Positions 17,481 through 27,266 of a stretch of 64,000 bases of DNA are shown piece after piece. Each line of letters opens with the position of its first letter. Position 1 is the first letter of the stretch. Made by a program: the position numbers and the translations under genes. This DNA is from Qipengyuania xiamenensis (GTDB taxonomy: Bacteria > Pseudomonadota > Alphaproteobacteria > Sphingomonadales > Sphingomonadaceae), in NCBI RefSeq assembly GCF_019711495.1, contig NZ_JAIGNM010000002.1:558001-622000 (forward strand). Reading direction: 5' to 3'. Below the pieces are notes generated by a model, which was not told the DNA's origin, made no database searches, and saw nothing but the letters and a program-made list of their open reading frames with translations.

Positions 17481-19013
17481 TTAAGTGCCGGTCTCTTCGG
17501 GCTCTTCCTCAAACAGGTATTCGCCGACCTTCACCTTGGGTTCCTTGCCCAGCCAATCGGCCAGCATTTCCAGCTCGCTCGTGAGCGGCCAGACTGCCAG
17601 CGCCGCGCGACTTTCATCGATGTAGAGCACCAGCGAGTTCTTCTTGAGCCTCAGCTTGCTGTTGCTCAGCGCTACGCGCGAGCCTGCTCCGAGCCTGCGG
17701 GCCAGACGGAAACCGAGGCCCCAGGTCACGCCCTCACGCAAATCGTCGTCGCTGGCGAGCTTGCGCAGCTTTGCGGGCAGGGCGGTGCGGCCCAGACTGC
17801 CGAAAAGCGCGGCGCAGATCATGGCGCGGTCGCGCGCGCTGCAATCGATCCAGCGCTTGTCCAGTGCCCATTCGGTTGCGTGGTTTACCCGCAGGTTCGG
17901 TTCGACCCTCTGCAGGCCTGCCGCCAGTTGTGCCGCCGCAAGGCGCAGCCGCTCGTTGCGCTTGCCGCCGCCATTCGCGAGGTCGACCGTCCAGCCTGCC
18001 ACACGGGTCGCATCGGTCACCGGCGCGTCGCGCGGCTCGCAAAAGGCATGGACGCCCGAGAGCAGGGGATCCTGCCGCTGCTGCAGGTCTGTGAGGCGCG
18101 AATAGAGCAGGCCCTCGCGGATGCCCCAGCTGGAAAAGATCAGGCACTCGGGTTCTAATTCGGCGAGCATCGGGCCGAGTAATGCAGCTGCATCTGGCAG
18201 GTAATGCGCCCGCATCTCGCTGATACCCGATATCTCCATCAGCTTTGCCGGCTTGGCATCGATCAGCCTTGCGGCAAGGTCGAGCGCTACTTCCACCGAG
18301 ATCGAGTAGCCGTGCGGATCGGTCAGCGGATAGTCGGCTTCGGCCATCGCGTAATAGGCGAGTGCTCGCCACGTGCCGCCGATCATGAACAGCGGTCCCT
18401 TGTGCGACTTGGCCCAGCCGACGTTCGATACCGCTTCGTGCACCGTTTCGGCAAAATCGGGCCGGTTTGCGCGCAGCGCCGGCAGGCGCAAGGTGCCGAA
18501 CTGGAGGCTGACCGCATCCTTGCATTCGCCGTCGCCGATCGCGACCAGTTCGAGGCTGCCGCCGCCAAGGTCGGCCACCATGCCGCTCATGCCGGGGAAT
18601 GCGCCAATCGCGCCGAATGCGGAGGCACAGGCTTCTTCCTCACCCGAGAGCAGGCACGGCTCCAATCCGAGCGCCGCAACCTTGGCGAGAAATTCGGCGC
18701 CATTCTCGGCATCGCGTGCCGCGGCCGTTGCCACGGTCTGGACGTCCTCGATACCCCGGTCCTCGATCAGGAGGCGATAGCGACCAAGCGCCTCCAGCGC
18801 CTCGCGTTCGGCTTCTTCAGGAATGCGACCGGTCTCGGACAGGTCACGGCCGAGGCGGGCGGCGACTTTCTCGTTCCACACCACCTCGGGAGCGCGGCCG
18901 GTACCTTCGTACATGACGAGGCGCACGGTGTTCGAGCCGATGTCGACGACGGCGCGGGGAGGGTGGATCAGTCGCCGTTGCCAGCGCGAGGAGCGCACCT
19001 TCCGGCCGCTCAC
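17481..19013 (-). CDS. ppx: Exopolyphosphatase / Ppx-GppA phosphatase
   Basis: 510 aa member of the ASKHA superfamily that removes terminal phosphate from polyphosphate or pppGpp. The phosphate-1 motif VVDIGSNTVRLVMYE and phosphate-2 motif MVADLGGGSLELV are present, with the conserved TVATAAARDAENG between them. The C-terminal half is an all-helical HD-like domain, as in longer Ppx proteins. The start is GTG, overlapping the ppk stop as GTGA, so synthesis and breakdown of polyphosphate are coupled in one transcript. Confidence 0.94.
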   Translation of the reverse strand: MSGRKVRSSRWQRRLIHPPRAVVDIGSNTVRLVMYEGTGRAPEVVWNEKVAARLGRDLSETGRIPEEAEREALEALGRYRLLIEDRGIEDVQTVATAAARDAENGAEFLAKVAALGLEPCLLSGEEEACASAFGAIGAFPGMSGMVADLGGGSLELVAIGDGECKDAVSLQFGTLRLPALRANRPDFAETVHEAVSNVGWAKSHKGPLFMIGGTWRALAYYAMAEADYPLTDPHGYSISVEVALDLAARLIDAKPAKLMEISGISEMRAHYLPDAAALLGPMLAELEPECLIFSSWGIREGLLYSRLTDLQQRQDPLLSGVHAFCEPRDAPVTDATRVAGWTVDLANGGGKRNERLRLAAAQLAAGLQRVEPNLRVNHATEWALDKRWIDCSARDRAMICAALFGSLGRTALPAKLRKLASDDDLREGVTWGLGFRLARRLGAGSRVALSNSKLRLKKNSLVLYIDESRAALAVWPLTSELEMLADWLGKEPKVKVGEYLFEEEPEETGT

Positions 19014-21196
19014 TTACCGGTTCCGTACAGGCTGAGGCGCGGGACCTCCTGCGTTTTCAATGCCGAACCGCGGCCTGACAGCGAGGGGTTGGACATGAAA
19101 TACTCGTGGCAATTGAAGCCATCCGAACCATCGCTCATCCGGCGGTACTGGCCGTCGGGATCGAGCCGCCAGCTCTGTTCGACATCGAGGATGTTGGCCA
19201 GCATCACCTGCCCGAGCAACTGGTCGTGCACGGTCTTGTTGGAAATCGGGACCATCACTTCCACCCGGCGATCGAGATTGCGGCTCATGGCATCGGCACT
19301 GGTCAGGAAGACCTTTGCCTGCCGGCTCGGCAATTCCTTGCCATTGGCGAAGGCCCACATGCGCGCGTGTTCGAGGAAGCGGCCGATGATCGATTTGACG
19401 CTGATATTCTCCGACAGTCCCGGAATGCCTGCGCGAAGCGAACAGATACCGCGCACTACCATGCGGATTTCCACGCCCGCCTGGCTTGCCTCGTAGAGCT
19501 TGTCGATGATCGCCTGGTTGGTGATCGCATTGAGTTTCACCCAGATGCCCGCCGGCTTGCCTTCCTTGGCGTTCGCGATCTCTACGTCGATCAGATCGTT
19601 CAGCATGTCGCGCATTCCGAGCGGGGAGATGGCGATCTTTTCGAGCTTCTCGGGCTCGATATAGCCCGTGATGAAGTTGAACATCTTCGCCGCGTCGCGG
19701 CCCAGCGCCTGGTCCGCCGTGAAGTAGCTGAGGTCGGTATAGATCTTGGCGTTGATCGGGTGGTAATTGCCCGTCCCGAAGTGGCAATAGGTGCGATAGC
19801 CGTCCTCTTCGCGGCGCACGACGAGGCTGACTTTCGCGTGGGTCTTCCACTCGGTGAAGCCGTAGATCACCTGGACACCGGCTCGTTCCAGCTCGTTCGC
19901 CCAGCGGATGTTGCGCTCTTCGTCGAAGCGCGCTTTCAATTCCACGACCGCCGTCACGGCCTTGCCGTTCTGAGCCGCTTCAACGAGTTCCGCGATGACC
20001 GGTGACTGGTCGCCAGCGCGATAGAGTGTCTGCTTGATCGAGACGACATGGGGATCGATCGCAGCCTGATGCAGGAAGTCGACCACCACTTCGAAGCTTT
20101 CGTAGGGGTGGTGGATCACCATGTCCTTCTCGCGAATCGCGGTGAACACATCGCCATCGTGGGCGAGGACGCGTTCGGGATAGCGCGGCGAAAAGGGCGG
20201 GAATTTGAGATCGGGGCGCGGCTCGTTGCAGATCGTATCAAGATCGCGCAGGCCCAGCATTCCGCCCGTCTTGACGATCATCGCAGCGTCGACATCGAAT
20301 TGTTCGCGCAGCAGCGTTTCTGCAGAAGCGTCGCATTCGTCATCGAGTTCGAGTAGGACGGCACGCCCGCGGCGGCGCCGCTGGATCGCGGTGCGGAAAA
20401 AGCGCACGAGATCTTCGGCCTCGTCTTCGACCTCGATGTCGCTGTCGCGAAGGACGCGGAAAATGCCGTCGCCAAGGATCTTGAAACCCGGGAAGATGCG
20501 GTCGGCAAAGCGCGTGACCAGCTGCTCGATCGCGACATAGATGGCCTTGTCGCCGGGCACGCGCACGAAACGCGGGACGTTGCCCGGGATCAGGACCATC
20601 TCGACCAGTTCACCCCTGCGCTTGCCGCGCTTGAGGCGGAACAGCACGCCCATCCCGCCATTGGCGACGAAGGGAAAGGGATGTGAAGGGTCGATCACCT
20701 GCGGCGTGATCAGCGGCTGGATGTCGGTCGCAAAATAATCGTGCAGCCATTCCTGCTGGGTCTCTTCAAGCTCGTCGGGCAGGGCGATGAAGATGTCTTC
20801 TTCGCGCAGCAGCCCGCGCAGGATGTCGAGGCTGTCTTGCTGCCGGTCTTCCAGGGCAAGAACCTGTTCGCGGATGGCGTCCAGCTGTTGGCGGGGTGAA
20901 CGTCCGTCGATCCCCGGCGTTTCGATGCCGCGTTGCACCTGCCCTTCGAGGCCGGCGATGCGGACCATCGTGAACTCGTCGAGGTTGCTTCCCGAAATCG
21001 AGAGGAACCGCAGCCGTTCGAGCAGGGGGTAATCTGTGTTCTCGCTCTCGGCGAGGACGCGGCGGTTGAAGCTCAGCCAGCTAAGCTCGCGATTGACGTA
21101 GCGATCCTCCGCCGCTTCGGGAGCGGCGGGAGCTTCCGCAGCGATTTCATCGCTGGCGGTATCACTGCCAGTATCGGGCGCATTGCCTAAGGTCAC
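19010..21196 (-). CDS. ppk: Polyphosphate kinase 1
   Basis: 728 aa. Ppk1 reversibly polymerises the gamma-phosphate of ATP into polyphosphate at the membrane. The N-terminal domain begins YVNRELSWLSFNRRVLAE and continues with SNLDEFTMVRIAG. The phospholipase-D-like catalytic domains contain IKQTLYRAGDQSPV and the autophosphorylated histidine within YCHFGTGNYHPINAKIYTD. The C-terminal domain ends RRVEVMVPI. About 35 acidic, Ala-rich residues precede the domain. GTG is the only reasonable start. It is upstream partner of ppx with a 4-nt overlap. Confidence 0.96.
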   Translation of the reverse strand: MTLGNAPDTGSDTASDEIAAEAPAAPEAAEDRYVNRELSWLSFNRRVLAESENTDYPLLERLRFLSISGSNLDEFTMVRIAGLEGQVQRGIETPGIDGRSPRQQLDAIREQVLALEDRQQDSLDILRGLLREEDIFIALPDELEETQQEWLHDYFATDIQPLITPQVIDPSHPFPFVANGGMGVLFRLKRGKRRGELVEMVLIPGNVPRFVRVPGDKAIYVAIEQLVTRFADRIFPGFKILGDGIFRVLRDSDIEVEDEAEDLVRFFRTAIQRRRRGRAVLLELDDECDASAETLLREQFDVDAAMIVKTGGMLGLRDLDTICNEPRPDLKFPPFSPRYPERVLAHDGDVFTAIREKDMVIHHPYESFEVVVDFLHQAAIDPHVVSIKQTLYRAGDQSPVIAELVEAAQNGKAVTAVVELKARFDEERNIRWANELERAGVQVIYGFTEWKTHAKVSLVVRREEDGYRTYCHFGTGNYHPINAKIYTDLSYFTADQALGRDAAKMFNFITGYIEPEKLEKIAISPLGMRDMLNDLIDVEIANAKEGKPAGIWVKLNAITNQAIIDKLYEASQAGVEIRMVVRGICSLRAGIPGLSENISVKSIIGRFLEHARMWAFANGKELPSRQAKVFLTSADAMSRNLDRRVEVMVPISNKTVHDQLLGQVMLANILDVEQSWRLDPDGQYRRMSDGSDGFNCHEYFMSNPSLSGRGSALKTQEVPRLSLYGTGK

Positions 21197-21295
21197 GGGC
21201 CAGCCTTTTTTACGTCGAACTCAAGGTAGGGCGCGAAGTCGCTATTGGAAAGAGTTTCCGTCTGCTACCGGCCTCGGTGCGTTGTCAGAATTGCG

Positions 21296-22093
21296 TCACA
21301 ACTTGGCGTACAGCTTGGACAATTCCTCCCAAAGCTTCGGGGTCGATGCGCCGAGCAGGCCCTTCCGGTCCCATTCGTCGACACGGTAAGGAGAGCCGTC
21401 GGGGCGGGCGACCTTACCGCCCGCTTCTTCCAGCCACAGCGCACCTGCCGCATGATCCCACGCCAGTGTGCGCTCAAAGATCGACACGTCGTTCTGGCCG
21501 AGGCCGAGGCGCGGATATTGCTCGGCCGCGCAGAAGGGAATGTCGACCAGTTCGTAATTGGGCGAGATATGGCGACGGGTGGCCTGCCGCCGCTCCTCTT
21601 CCATGAAGATCAGCGAGATTGCCGCGACCGGCGGCGTTTTGCCGGTAGCTCGCGAGGTTACCCGCTCGCCGTCTACGAATGCGCCTTTCCCCCGGTGGGC
21701 GGCGCAAAACCGGCCGGAAAGGCAATCGTAGAGCCAGCCCGACTGGGCGAGACCGCCTTCCGCGCGGGCGATGATGACGCCGAACGGCGGCTTGCCATGC
21801 GCGAAGTTGCGCGTACCGTCGACAGGATCGACGATCCAGCAGGCATCGCCGAGACTATCGAGCACCGTCGGGTCGGCATGGGCCACCTCTTCACCGACGA
21901 AACCGATGGTCGCATCGATAGCCGCAAGGCCTTCGCGCAGCAGCGCCTCGGATTCCTTGTCGGCAATGGTGACCGGGTCGTTGCCGCCCTTGTCCTCGAC
22001 CTCTCCCTCGGAAAGGTTGCGGAAGCGCGGCATGATCGCCTTTTCGGTGACATGCTGCATCAGCCCCAGGATCTCGGCGTCGATTGCGCTCAC
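21296..22093 (-). CDS. Inositol monophosphatase family protein
   Basis: 265 aa Mg-dependent phosphatase of the FIG superfamily. It has the metal-binding GEEVAH (motif with the first Glu), WIVDPVDGTRNFAHGKPPF (the DPVDGT metal site) and WDHAAGALWLEEAGG near the C-terminus. Substrates in the family include inositol phosphate, PAP and histidinol phosphate; the sequence does not decide. GTG 22093 overlaps the argJ stop as GTGA, which both fixes the start and shows coupling to argJ. A HisN-type histidinol-phosphate role would fit an amino-acid operon, but this is inference. Confidence 0.88.
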   Translation of the reverse strand: MSAIDAEILGLMQHVTEKAIMPRFRNLSEGEVEDKGGNDPVTIADKESEALLREGLAAIDATIGFVGEEVAHADPTVLDSLGDACWIVDPVDGTRNFAHGKPPFGVIIARAEGGLAQSGWLYDCLSGRFCAAHRGKGAFVDGERVTSRATGKTPPVAAISLIFMEEERRQATRRHISPNYELVDIPFCAAEQYPRLGLGQNDVSIFERTLAWDHAAGALWLEEAGGKVARPDGSPYRVDEWDRKGLLGASTPKLWEELSKLYAKL

Positions 22094-23316
22094 GAACGGT
22101 AATCCGCGTTGATCGAAATGTAGCCGTGCGTGAGATCGCAGGTCCACACGACCGCCCTGCCGTTACCCATGCCGAGATCGACGTCGATCCTGATGTCCTG
22201 CCCCTCGAGGTGCTTGGCGACCGGTGCCTCGTCATAATCGGCGAGCGGCTGTCCGTCCCTGGCTGCCCAGGTGCCGCCGAAGCCGATCGAGAGCCTGTCG
22301 CGGTCGGCAGGTTCGCCGGCCTTGCCTACAGCCATGACCACGCGGCCCCAGTTGGCATCGCCGCCCGCAATCGCCGTCTTCACCAACGGCGAATTCGCGA
22401 TGGAAAGACCGACGCGGCGGGCGCTCGCATCGTCTGCGGCCCCGCTCACCGCGATCTCGATGAACTTCTGCGCGCCTTCGCCATCGCGAACCACCAGCTG
22501 GGCGAGTTCGCGGCAGACGGACAGGAGTGCCGCGTAGAAAGCATCCGCCCCCGTATCCTCCCACGAAGAGAGGGCGGCGTTTCCGGCCTTGCCAGTGGCG
22601 AAGGTGAGGACCGTATCGCTGGTCGAAGTGTCTCCATCGACCGTGATGCAGGAATAGGTCGCGTCGTTCGCTTTCGACAGCATCTCCTGCAGGAAAGCGG
22701 GTTCGACGTTCGCGTCGGTGAAGATGTAGCCGAGCATGGTCGCCATATCGGGCGCGATCATGCCGCTGCCCTTGATTATTCCGGCGAGTTCGACCCGCGT
22801 GTCCCCGATCATGGCAGAGGCACCCGCACCCTTGGTGAAGGTATCGGTCGTCCCGATGGCAGACGCCGCTTCTTCCCAGTCGCAGGGCTGCGTTTCCAGT
22901 ACGGCGGCGATCCCGGCGCGGGCCTTGTCCTTGGGCAGGGGGACACCGATCACGCCGGTCGAGGAGACGAAAACTTCCTCCGCGCGGCATCCAAGTGCGT
23001 CGGATACCTGCGCCAGGATCTGCTCGACCGCCTCGCGACCGCGGACGCCCGTGAAGGCGTTCGAATTACCGGCGTTCACGATGAGTGCGCGGGCCGTCCC
23101 CTGTTTCACCTGTTCGCGGCCCAGTTCGACCTCGCTCGAGGCGCAGGCCGACTTGGTGAATACGCCTGCGACGCTGGTGCCCTCGGTCAGTTCGGCGAAG
23201 GTCAGGTCGGCCCTGTCCCAGTTCTTGTAGCGGGCGCGCGCGACGCGAAGCACTGCGCCGTCGATGGCGGGCATTTGCGGGAACGGTCGGGCGAGGGGGG
23301 AGCGTTCGAGGTCCAT
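22090..23316 (-). CDS. argJ: Bifunctional ornithine acetyltransferase / N-acetylglutamate synthase
   Basis: 408 aa self-cleaving Ntn-type enzyme that transfers acetyl from N-acetylornithine to glutamate in cyclic arginine biosynthesis. The cleavage site is in IKGSGMIAPDMATML, before the nucleophile Thr193. NAGNSNAFTG, SSTGVIG and the C-terminal GDANWGRVVMAVGKAG and DLTHGYISINADYRS are conserved. ATG 23316 gives the usual N-terminus (SPLARPFPQMPAI); a longer in-frame start would add unrelated residues. Followed immediately by the inositol-phosphatase gene. Confidence 0.95.
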   Translation of the reverse strand: MDLERSPLARPFPQMPAIDGAVLRVARARYKNWDRADLTFAELTEGTSVAGVFTKSACASSEVELGREQVKQGTARALIVNAGNSNAFTGVRGREAVEQILAQVSDALGCRAEEVFVSSTGVIGVPLPKDKARAGIAAVLETQPCDWEEAASAIGTTDTFTKGAGASAMIGDTRVELAGIIKGSGMIAPDMATMLGYIFTDANVEPAFLQEMLSKANDATYSCITVDGDTSTSDTVLTFATGKAGNAALSSWEDTGADAFYAALLSVCRELAQLVVRDGEGAQKFIEIAVSGAADDASARRVGLSIANSPLVKTAIAGGDANWGRVVMAVGKAGEPADRDRLSIGFGGTWAARDGQPLADYDEAPVAKHLEGQDIRIDVDLGMGNGRAVVWTCDLTHGYISINADYRS

Positions 23317-23427
23317 GTGCTTGCAGCTAGAACGCGCATGGGCTCGCCGCAAGCGTGGCGAAGCACAGGAAAAATGGTCGGCCTGACTTTAAACCTTAAG
23401 CATTGTGCGCTATCTCGATGCCCGATC

Positions 23428-23700
23428 ATGCGACGTCAATTGCTCGCCCTCCTTGCACTCCTGACCGGCCTTGCTGCCGCGGGCGTGCCTGCGCATGCTG
23501 CGCTGGGCGGTGAAATCGGCGTTGGTGTCGAACAGGCCGCGGCAGGCGCGAGCGATGCCCGCGAAGCCAAGTGCCCGTGCGAAGAAAAGCAGCGAAAGCA
23601 GAAGCTTCGCGGCGAAAAGGTGACCCCCTGCAAGAAGCAGGAGCCGGTCGTAATCTACCTTCCCACGGTCCAGTTCGGCGCCGATCGCGCCTACGAATAG
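23428..23700 (+). CDS. Small secreted protein with CPC motif, unknown
   Basis: 90 aa. A clear signal peptide (MRRQLLALLALLTGLAAAGVPAHA) is followed by a short Ala/Gly-rich segment, then a Lys/Glu-rich stretch KCPCEEKQRKQKLRGEKVTPCKKQ with three cysteines and a hydrophobic tail (PVVIYLPTVQFGADRAY). I recognise no family. It is divergent from argJ and stands 95 nt before secA, with a hairpin terminator between. Confidence 0.6.
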   Translation: MRRQLLALLALLTGLAAAGVPAHAALGGEIGVGVEQAAAGASDAREAKCPCEEKQRKQKLRGEKVTPCKKQEPVVIYLPTVQFGADRAYE

Positions 23701-23724
23701 ACTGACATTCCCAGTCCCCGTTTC

Positions 23725-23757
23725 ATGCCCGGCACGATCGAAGTGCGCGGGCATTTT
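23725..23757 (+). terminator. Probable terminator before secA
   Basis: ATGCCCG (23725-23731) pairs with CGGGCAT (23748-23754), with an inner CAC/GTG pairing and small bulges, followed by TTTT at 23754-23757. It would separate the small secreted protein from secA. Confidence 0.55.
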
Positions 23758-23795
23758 CCATATATCCCCGTATTATCCGAGGCCCGCGCCCACCC

Positions 23796-26558
23796 ATGTT
23801 CAATACAATCATGAAGTCCATCTTCGGTTCGTCCAACGACCGTTACGTCAAATCCATCGGCAAGATCGTCAACCAGATCAACGCGCTCGAACCGCAGATC
23901 CAGGCGCTGAGCGACGAGGAGCTGCGCGCCCAGACCGACAAGTTCCGTCAGCAGCTCGCGGACGGCAAGACGCTCGACGATATCCTGCCCGAAGCTTTCG
24001 CCACCGTGCGCGAAGCGTCGGTTCGCGTCCTCGGCATGCGCCACTTCGACGTGCAGATGATCGGCGGTATCGTCCTCCATCGCGGCGAAATCGCCGAGAT
24101 GCGTACGGGTGAAGGCAAGACGCTGGTGGCGACGCTCGCCACCTATCTCAACGCGATCGAGGGCAAGGGCGTCCACGTCGTGACCGTGAACGACTACCTC
24201 GCCCGCCGCGACGCGGAATGGATGGGCCAGCTGCACAACTTCCTCGGCCTGACCGTGGGTGTGATCGTGCCCAATCTAGACGAGTTCGCCCGCCGCGACG
24301 CTTATGGCGCCGACATTACCTATGCGACCAATAACGAGCTTGGCTTCGATTATCTGCGCGACAACATGAAGCACGAGCGCGGCCAGATGGTGCAGCGCCC
24401 CTTCAACTTCGCCATCGTCGACGAAGTCGACTCCATCCTGATCGACGAAGCGCGTACCCCGCTGATCATCTCTGGCCCGACCGAGGACAAGTCCGAGCTT
24501 TACGTCGCAGTCGACGCCATCGTGAAGGATATCGATCCCGAGTGGTACGAGGCGGACGAGAAGACCAAGAACATCACCTGGACCGAAGAGGGCACGGACG
24601 AAATCGAGAAGCGGCTGATGGAAGCCGGCCTGCTCGAAACCGACAACCTCTACGACGTCGAGAACACGCAGGTGGTCCACCACCTCGATCAGGCCCTCAA
24701 GGCCAACATCATGTTCAAGAAGGACACCGACTACATCGTGAAGGACGACAAGGTCGTCATCATCGATGAGTTTACGGGCCGCATGATGGATGGTCGCCGC
24801 TGGTCGAACGGCCTGCACCAGGCGGTGGAAGCCAAGGAAGGCGTGAAGATCGAGCCGGAAAACCAGACGCTCGCCTCGATCACTTTCCAGAACTACTTCC
24901 GCATGTATCCCAAGCTGTCGGGCATGACCGGTACCGCTGCCACCGAAGCAGCCGAATTCTGGGACATCTACAAGATGGGTGTGGTCGAAATCCCGACCAA
25001 CGTCCCCGTCCAGCGCGTCGACGAAGAAGACGAGTTCTACAAGAACACGCAGGACAAGTTCAAAGCCATCGCCAAGGCGATCAAGGAAAAGTACGACAGC
25101 GGCCAGCCGGTTCTCGTCGGCACCGTGTCGATCGAGAAGAGCGAACTGCTGTCCAGCTTCCTCGACAAGGAAGGCGTGAAGCACGAAATCCTCAACGCCC
25201 GCCAGCACGAACGCGAAGCGCACATCGTGGCGCAGGCAGGCCGCATCGGCGCCGTCACCATCGCGACCAACATGGCTGGTCGCGGTACCGACATTCAGCT
25301 TGGCGGCAATGTCGAGTTCCGGATCGAGGAAGAGCTCGCCCACCTCGCCGAGGACGATCCCAAGCGCCAGCTCGAGATCGATCGCATCAAGGCGGAAGTC
25401 GCTGCGGAAAAGGAAAAGGTTCTGGCAGCGGGCGGCCTGTTCGTCCTTGCGACCGAGCGCCATGAAAGCCGCCGCATCGACAACCAGCTGCGCGGCCGCT
25501 CGGGCCGTCAGGGCGACCCGGGCCTGTCGCGCTTCTACCTCTGCCTCGAAGACGATCTCCTGCGTATCTTCGGGCCGGACACGCTGTTCGCCCGCATGAT
25601 GAACGCCAATCTCGAAGACGGCGAAGCGATCGGTTCGAAGTGGCTCTCCAAGGCTATCGAGACCGCGCAGAAGAAGGTCGAGGCGCGCAACTACGAAGTG
25701 CGTAAGCAGGTCGTCCAGTACGACGACGTGATGAACGACCAGCGCAAGGTCATCTACGAACAGCGTTCGGAGATCATGGACAGCGAAGCGGTCGACGATG
25801 TCGTGATCGACATGCGTCACGACGCGATCAACGCGATGGTCGGCGAACACTGCCCGCCGGGCTCCTATCCGGAACAGTGGGATATCGAAGGTCTCAAGAC
25901 CAAGGTCGACGAAGTCTTCGACATGCGCTTCCCGATGGACGAATGGCTCGAGGAAGATCACATCGAGCCCGAAATCATCGAAGAGCGTATCCGCGAGGAA
26001 GCGGACCGCCGGATGGAAGAGAAGATCGCGAAGGCCGACCCGAACATGTGGCGCCGGATCGAAAAGAGCCTGCTGCTGCAGGAACTCGACCACCAGTGGA
26101 AGGAACATCTCGCCACGCTCGACGCGCTGCGCCAGGTCGTGTGGCTGCGCTCGCACGCGCAGAAGCAGCCGCTCAACGAATACAAGCAGGAAGCTTTCGG
26201 CCTGTTCGAACGCATGCTCGACAAGCTGCGTGAAGACATCACCGCCAAGCTGCTGCGCATCGAACTGGCAGAACCGGCGCCGCTCCCGCGGATCGACCTG
26301 CCCGAGCTACCCGATTTCCTCACCGGCCATATCGACCCGCTTACCGGCGTCGACAATTCGGACGACAATGACGGGTCCCGTGGCCGTGAAGCGCTGTTCG
26401 GCGCTCTTGCCGGCAGTGCACGCGCTGCAGCGGGACCGGGCGGTGCCTTCGTCGACAATCCCTATGCGGACATGGACATCAGCCGCAACGCACCGTGCCC
26501 CTGCGGCTCGGGCAACAAGTACAAGCACTGCCACGGCGCTATCGGCGCCAAGGCCTGA
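23796..26558 (+). CDS. secA: Preprotein translocase ATPase SecA
   Basis: 920 aa motor that drives unfolded preproteins through SecYEG. Walker A is [11 protein letters not shown] (GEGKT 105-109), Walker B is [23 protein letters not shown], and NMAGRGTDI and [23 protein letters not shown] belong to the second nucleotide-binding fold. The scaffold and wing domains follow, and the C-terminus ends with the zinc-binding [14 protein letters not shown] that contacts SecB and lipid. All expected parts are present, and the length is usual for alphaproteobacteria. Confidence 0.98.
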   Translation: MFNTIMKSIFGSSNDRYVKSIGKIVNQINALEPQIQALSDEELRAQTDKFRQQLADGKTLDDILPEAFATVREASVRVLGMRHFDVQMIGGIVLHRGEIAEMRTGEGKTLVATLATYLNAIEGKGVHVVTVNDYLARRDAEWMGQLHNFLGLTVGVIVPNLDEFARRDAYGADITYATNNELGFDYLRDNMKHERGQMVQRPFNFAIVDEVDSILIDEARTPLIISGPTEDKSELYVAVDAIVKDIDPEWYEADEKTKNITWTEEGTDEIEKRLMEAGLLETDNLYDVENTQVVHHLDQALKANIMFKKDTDYIVKDDKVVIIDEFTGRMMDGRRWSNGLHQAVEAKEGVKIEPENQTLASITFQNYFRMYPKLSGMTGTAATEAAEFWDIYKMGVVEIPTNVPVQRVDEEDEFYKNTQDKFKAIAKAIKEKYDSGQPVLVGTVSIEKSELLSSFLDKEGVKHEILNARQHEREAHIVAQAGRIGAVTIATNMAGRGTDIQLGGNVEFRIEEELAHLAEDDPKRQLEIDRIKAEVAAEKEKVLAAGGLFVLATERHESRRIDNQLRGRSGRQGDPGLSRFYLCLEDDLLRIFGPDTLFARMMNANLEDGEAIGSKWLSKAIETAQKKVEARNYEVRKQVVQYDDVMNDQRKVIYEQRSEIMDSEAVDDVVIDMRHDAINAMVGEHCPPGSYPEQWDIEGLKTKVDEVFDMRFPMDEWLEEDHIEPEIIEERIREEADRRMEEKIAKADPNMWRRIEKSLLLQELDHQWKEHLATLDALRQVVWLRSHAQKQPLNEYKQEAFGLFERMLDKLREDITAKLLRIELAEPAPLPRIDLPELPDFLTGHIDPLTGVDNSDDNDGSRGREALFGALAGSARAAAGPGGAFVDNPYADMDISRNAPCPCGSGNKYKHCHGAIGAKA

Positions 26559-26570
26559 TCACACGTTCAG

Positions 26571-26605
26571 GGAGCCGCGCCCGTTTTCAGAGCGGGCGCG
26601 GTTCT
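26571..26605. terminator. Bidirectional hairpin between secA and the GNAT gene
   Basis: CCGCGCCCG (26575-26583) pairs perfectly with CGGGCGCGG (26593-26601), and the stem extends by several pairs including G-T. The stop codon of the minus-strand gene (26587-26589) lies in the loop. Runs of T after the stem are weak (TTCTCTC). Confidence 0.65.
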
Positions 26606-27201
26606 CTCATCATCGGGACCAGTGGCGGAGCGTCCGGTGTCGGGCGGATCTCCCCGCACGGCTCGAAACCGCAGCTCGCGTAGAAACCGGTGTTGGCGGG
26701 ATTGGAATTCTCCAGATAGGCGCGGGTGCCGGTCCGGTCGCATGCATCCAGCACGGGCTGGATCAGTTTGCGTCCCAACCCCTTGCCCTGCTGCGACGGC
26801 CTTACGCCGATGCTGAAGAGATAGGCATGTTCGAAGTCGGGGTGGGCGTGCTCCATCGCTTCGCCGGTCTTGATCCCCTTTTTCACCGCTTCCAGTCCGC
26901 AATGCCACAGTGTCGGCAGCGCGAAAGCGGCATAGTCCATCTGCGAAAACGAAGCATCGCCGCCCGGCAGCATCCACATGGCCGCCCCTTGATCGCCGAT
27001 GCTGTATACGAAGCCGCGAGGCACGTAGATCCGCCGCGCCTGCATATGGAAGAGCGAGCGGATGCCCTTGTAATTGCCGAAGAGCCACTGGTTGAAGGGA
27101 TCGTTGCGGAATGCATCGGCGGTGATTTCGCCGATCGAGAAGGCATCTCCCTTGCCGGCTCGCGTGAACCCCTCCGGTAGCGTGATATCCGCATCGTCCA
27201 C
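26587..27201 (-). CDS. GNAT family N-acetyltransferase
   Basis: About 204 aa acyl-CoA-dependent acetyltransferase. The acetyl-CoA site is LFSIGVRPSQQGKGLGRKLIQPVLDAC (V/I-x-P-x-x-Q-G-x-G-x-G/A pattern), followed by YLENSNPANTGFYASCGFEPCGEI, the usual motif B. I choose GTG 27201 because AGGGAGG lies 9 nt upstream; an in-frame ATG at 27228 would add nine residues but has no ribosome-binding site. Substrate unknown. Its last codons form one arm of the secA-side hairpin. Confidence 0.85.
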   Translation of the reverse strand: MDDADITLPEGFTRAGKGDAFSIGEITADAFRNDPFNQWLFGNYKGIRSLFHMQARRIYVPRGFVYSIGDQGAAMWMLPGGDASFSQMDYAAFALPTLWHCGLEAVKKGIKTGEAMEHAHPDFEHAYLFSIGVRPSQQGKGLGRKLIQPVLDACDRTGTRAYLENSNPANTGFYASCGFEPCGEIRPTPDAPPLVPMMREPRPL

Positions 27202-27266
27202 AGCACCTGTCCTCCCTTGTACGGTCATGGCTAGCGGCAGGCAGGCGCGCGGTCTAGGAAACCCGC

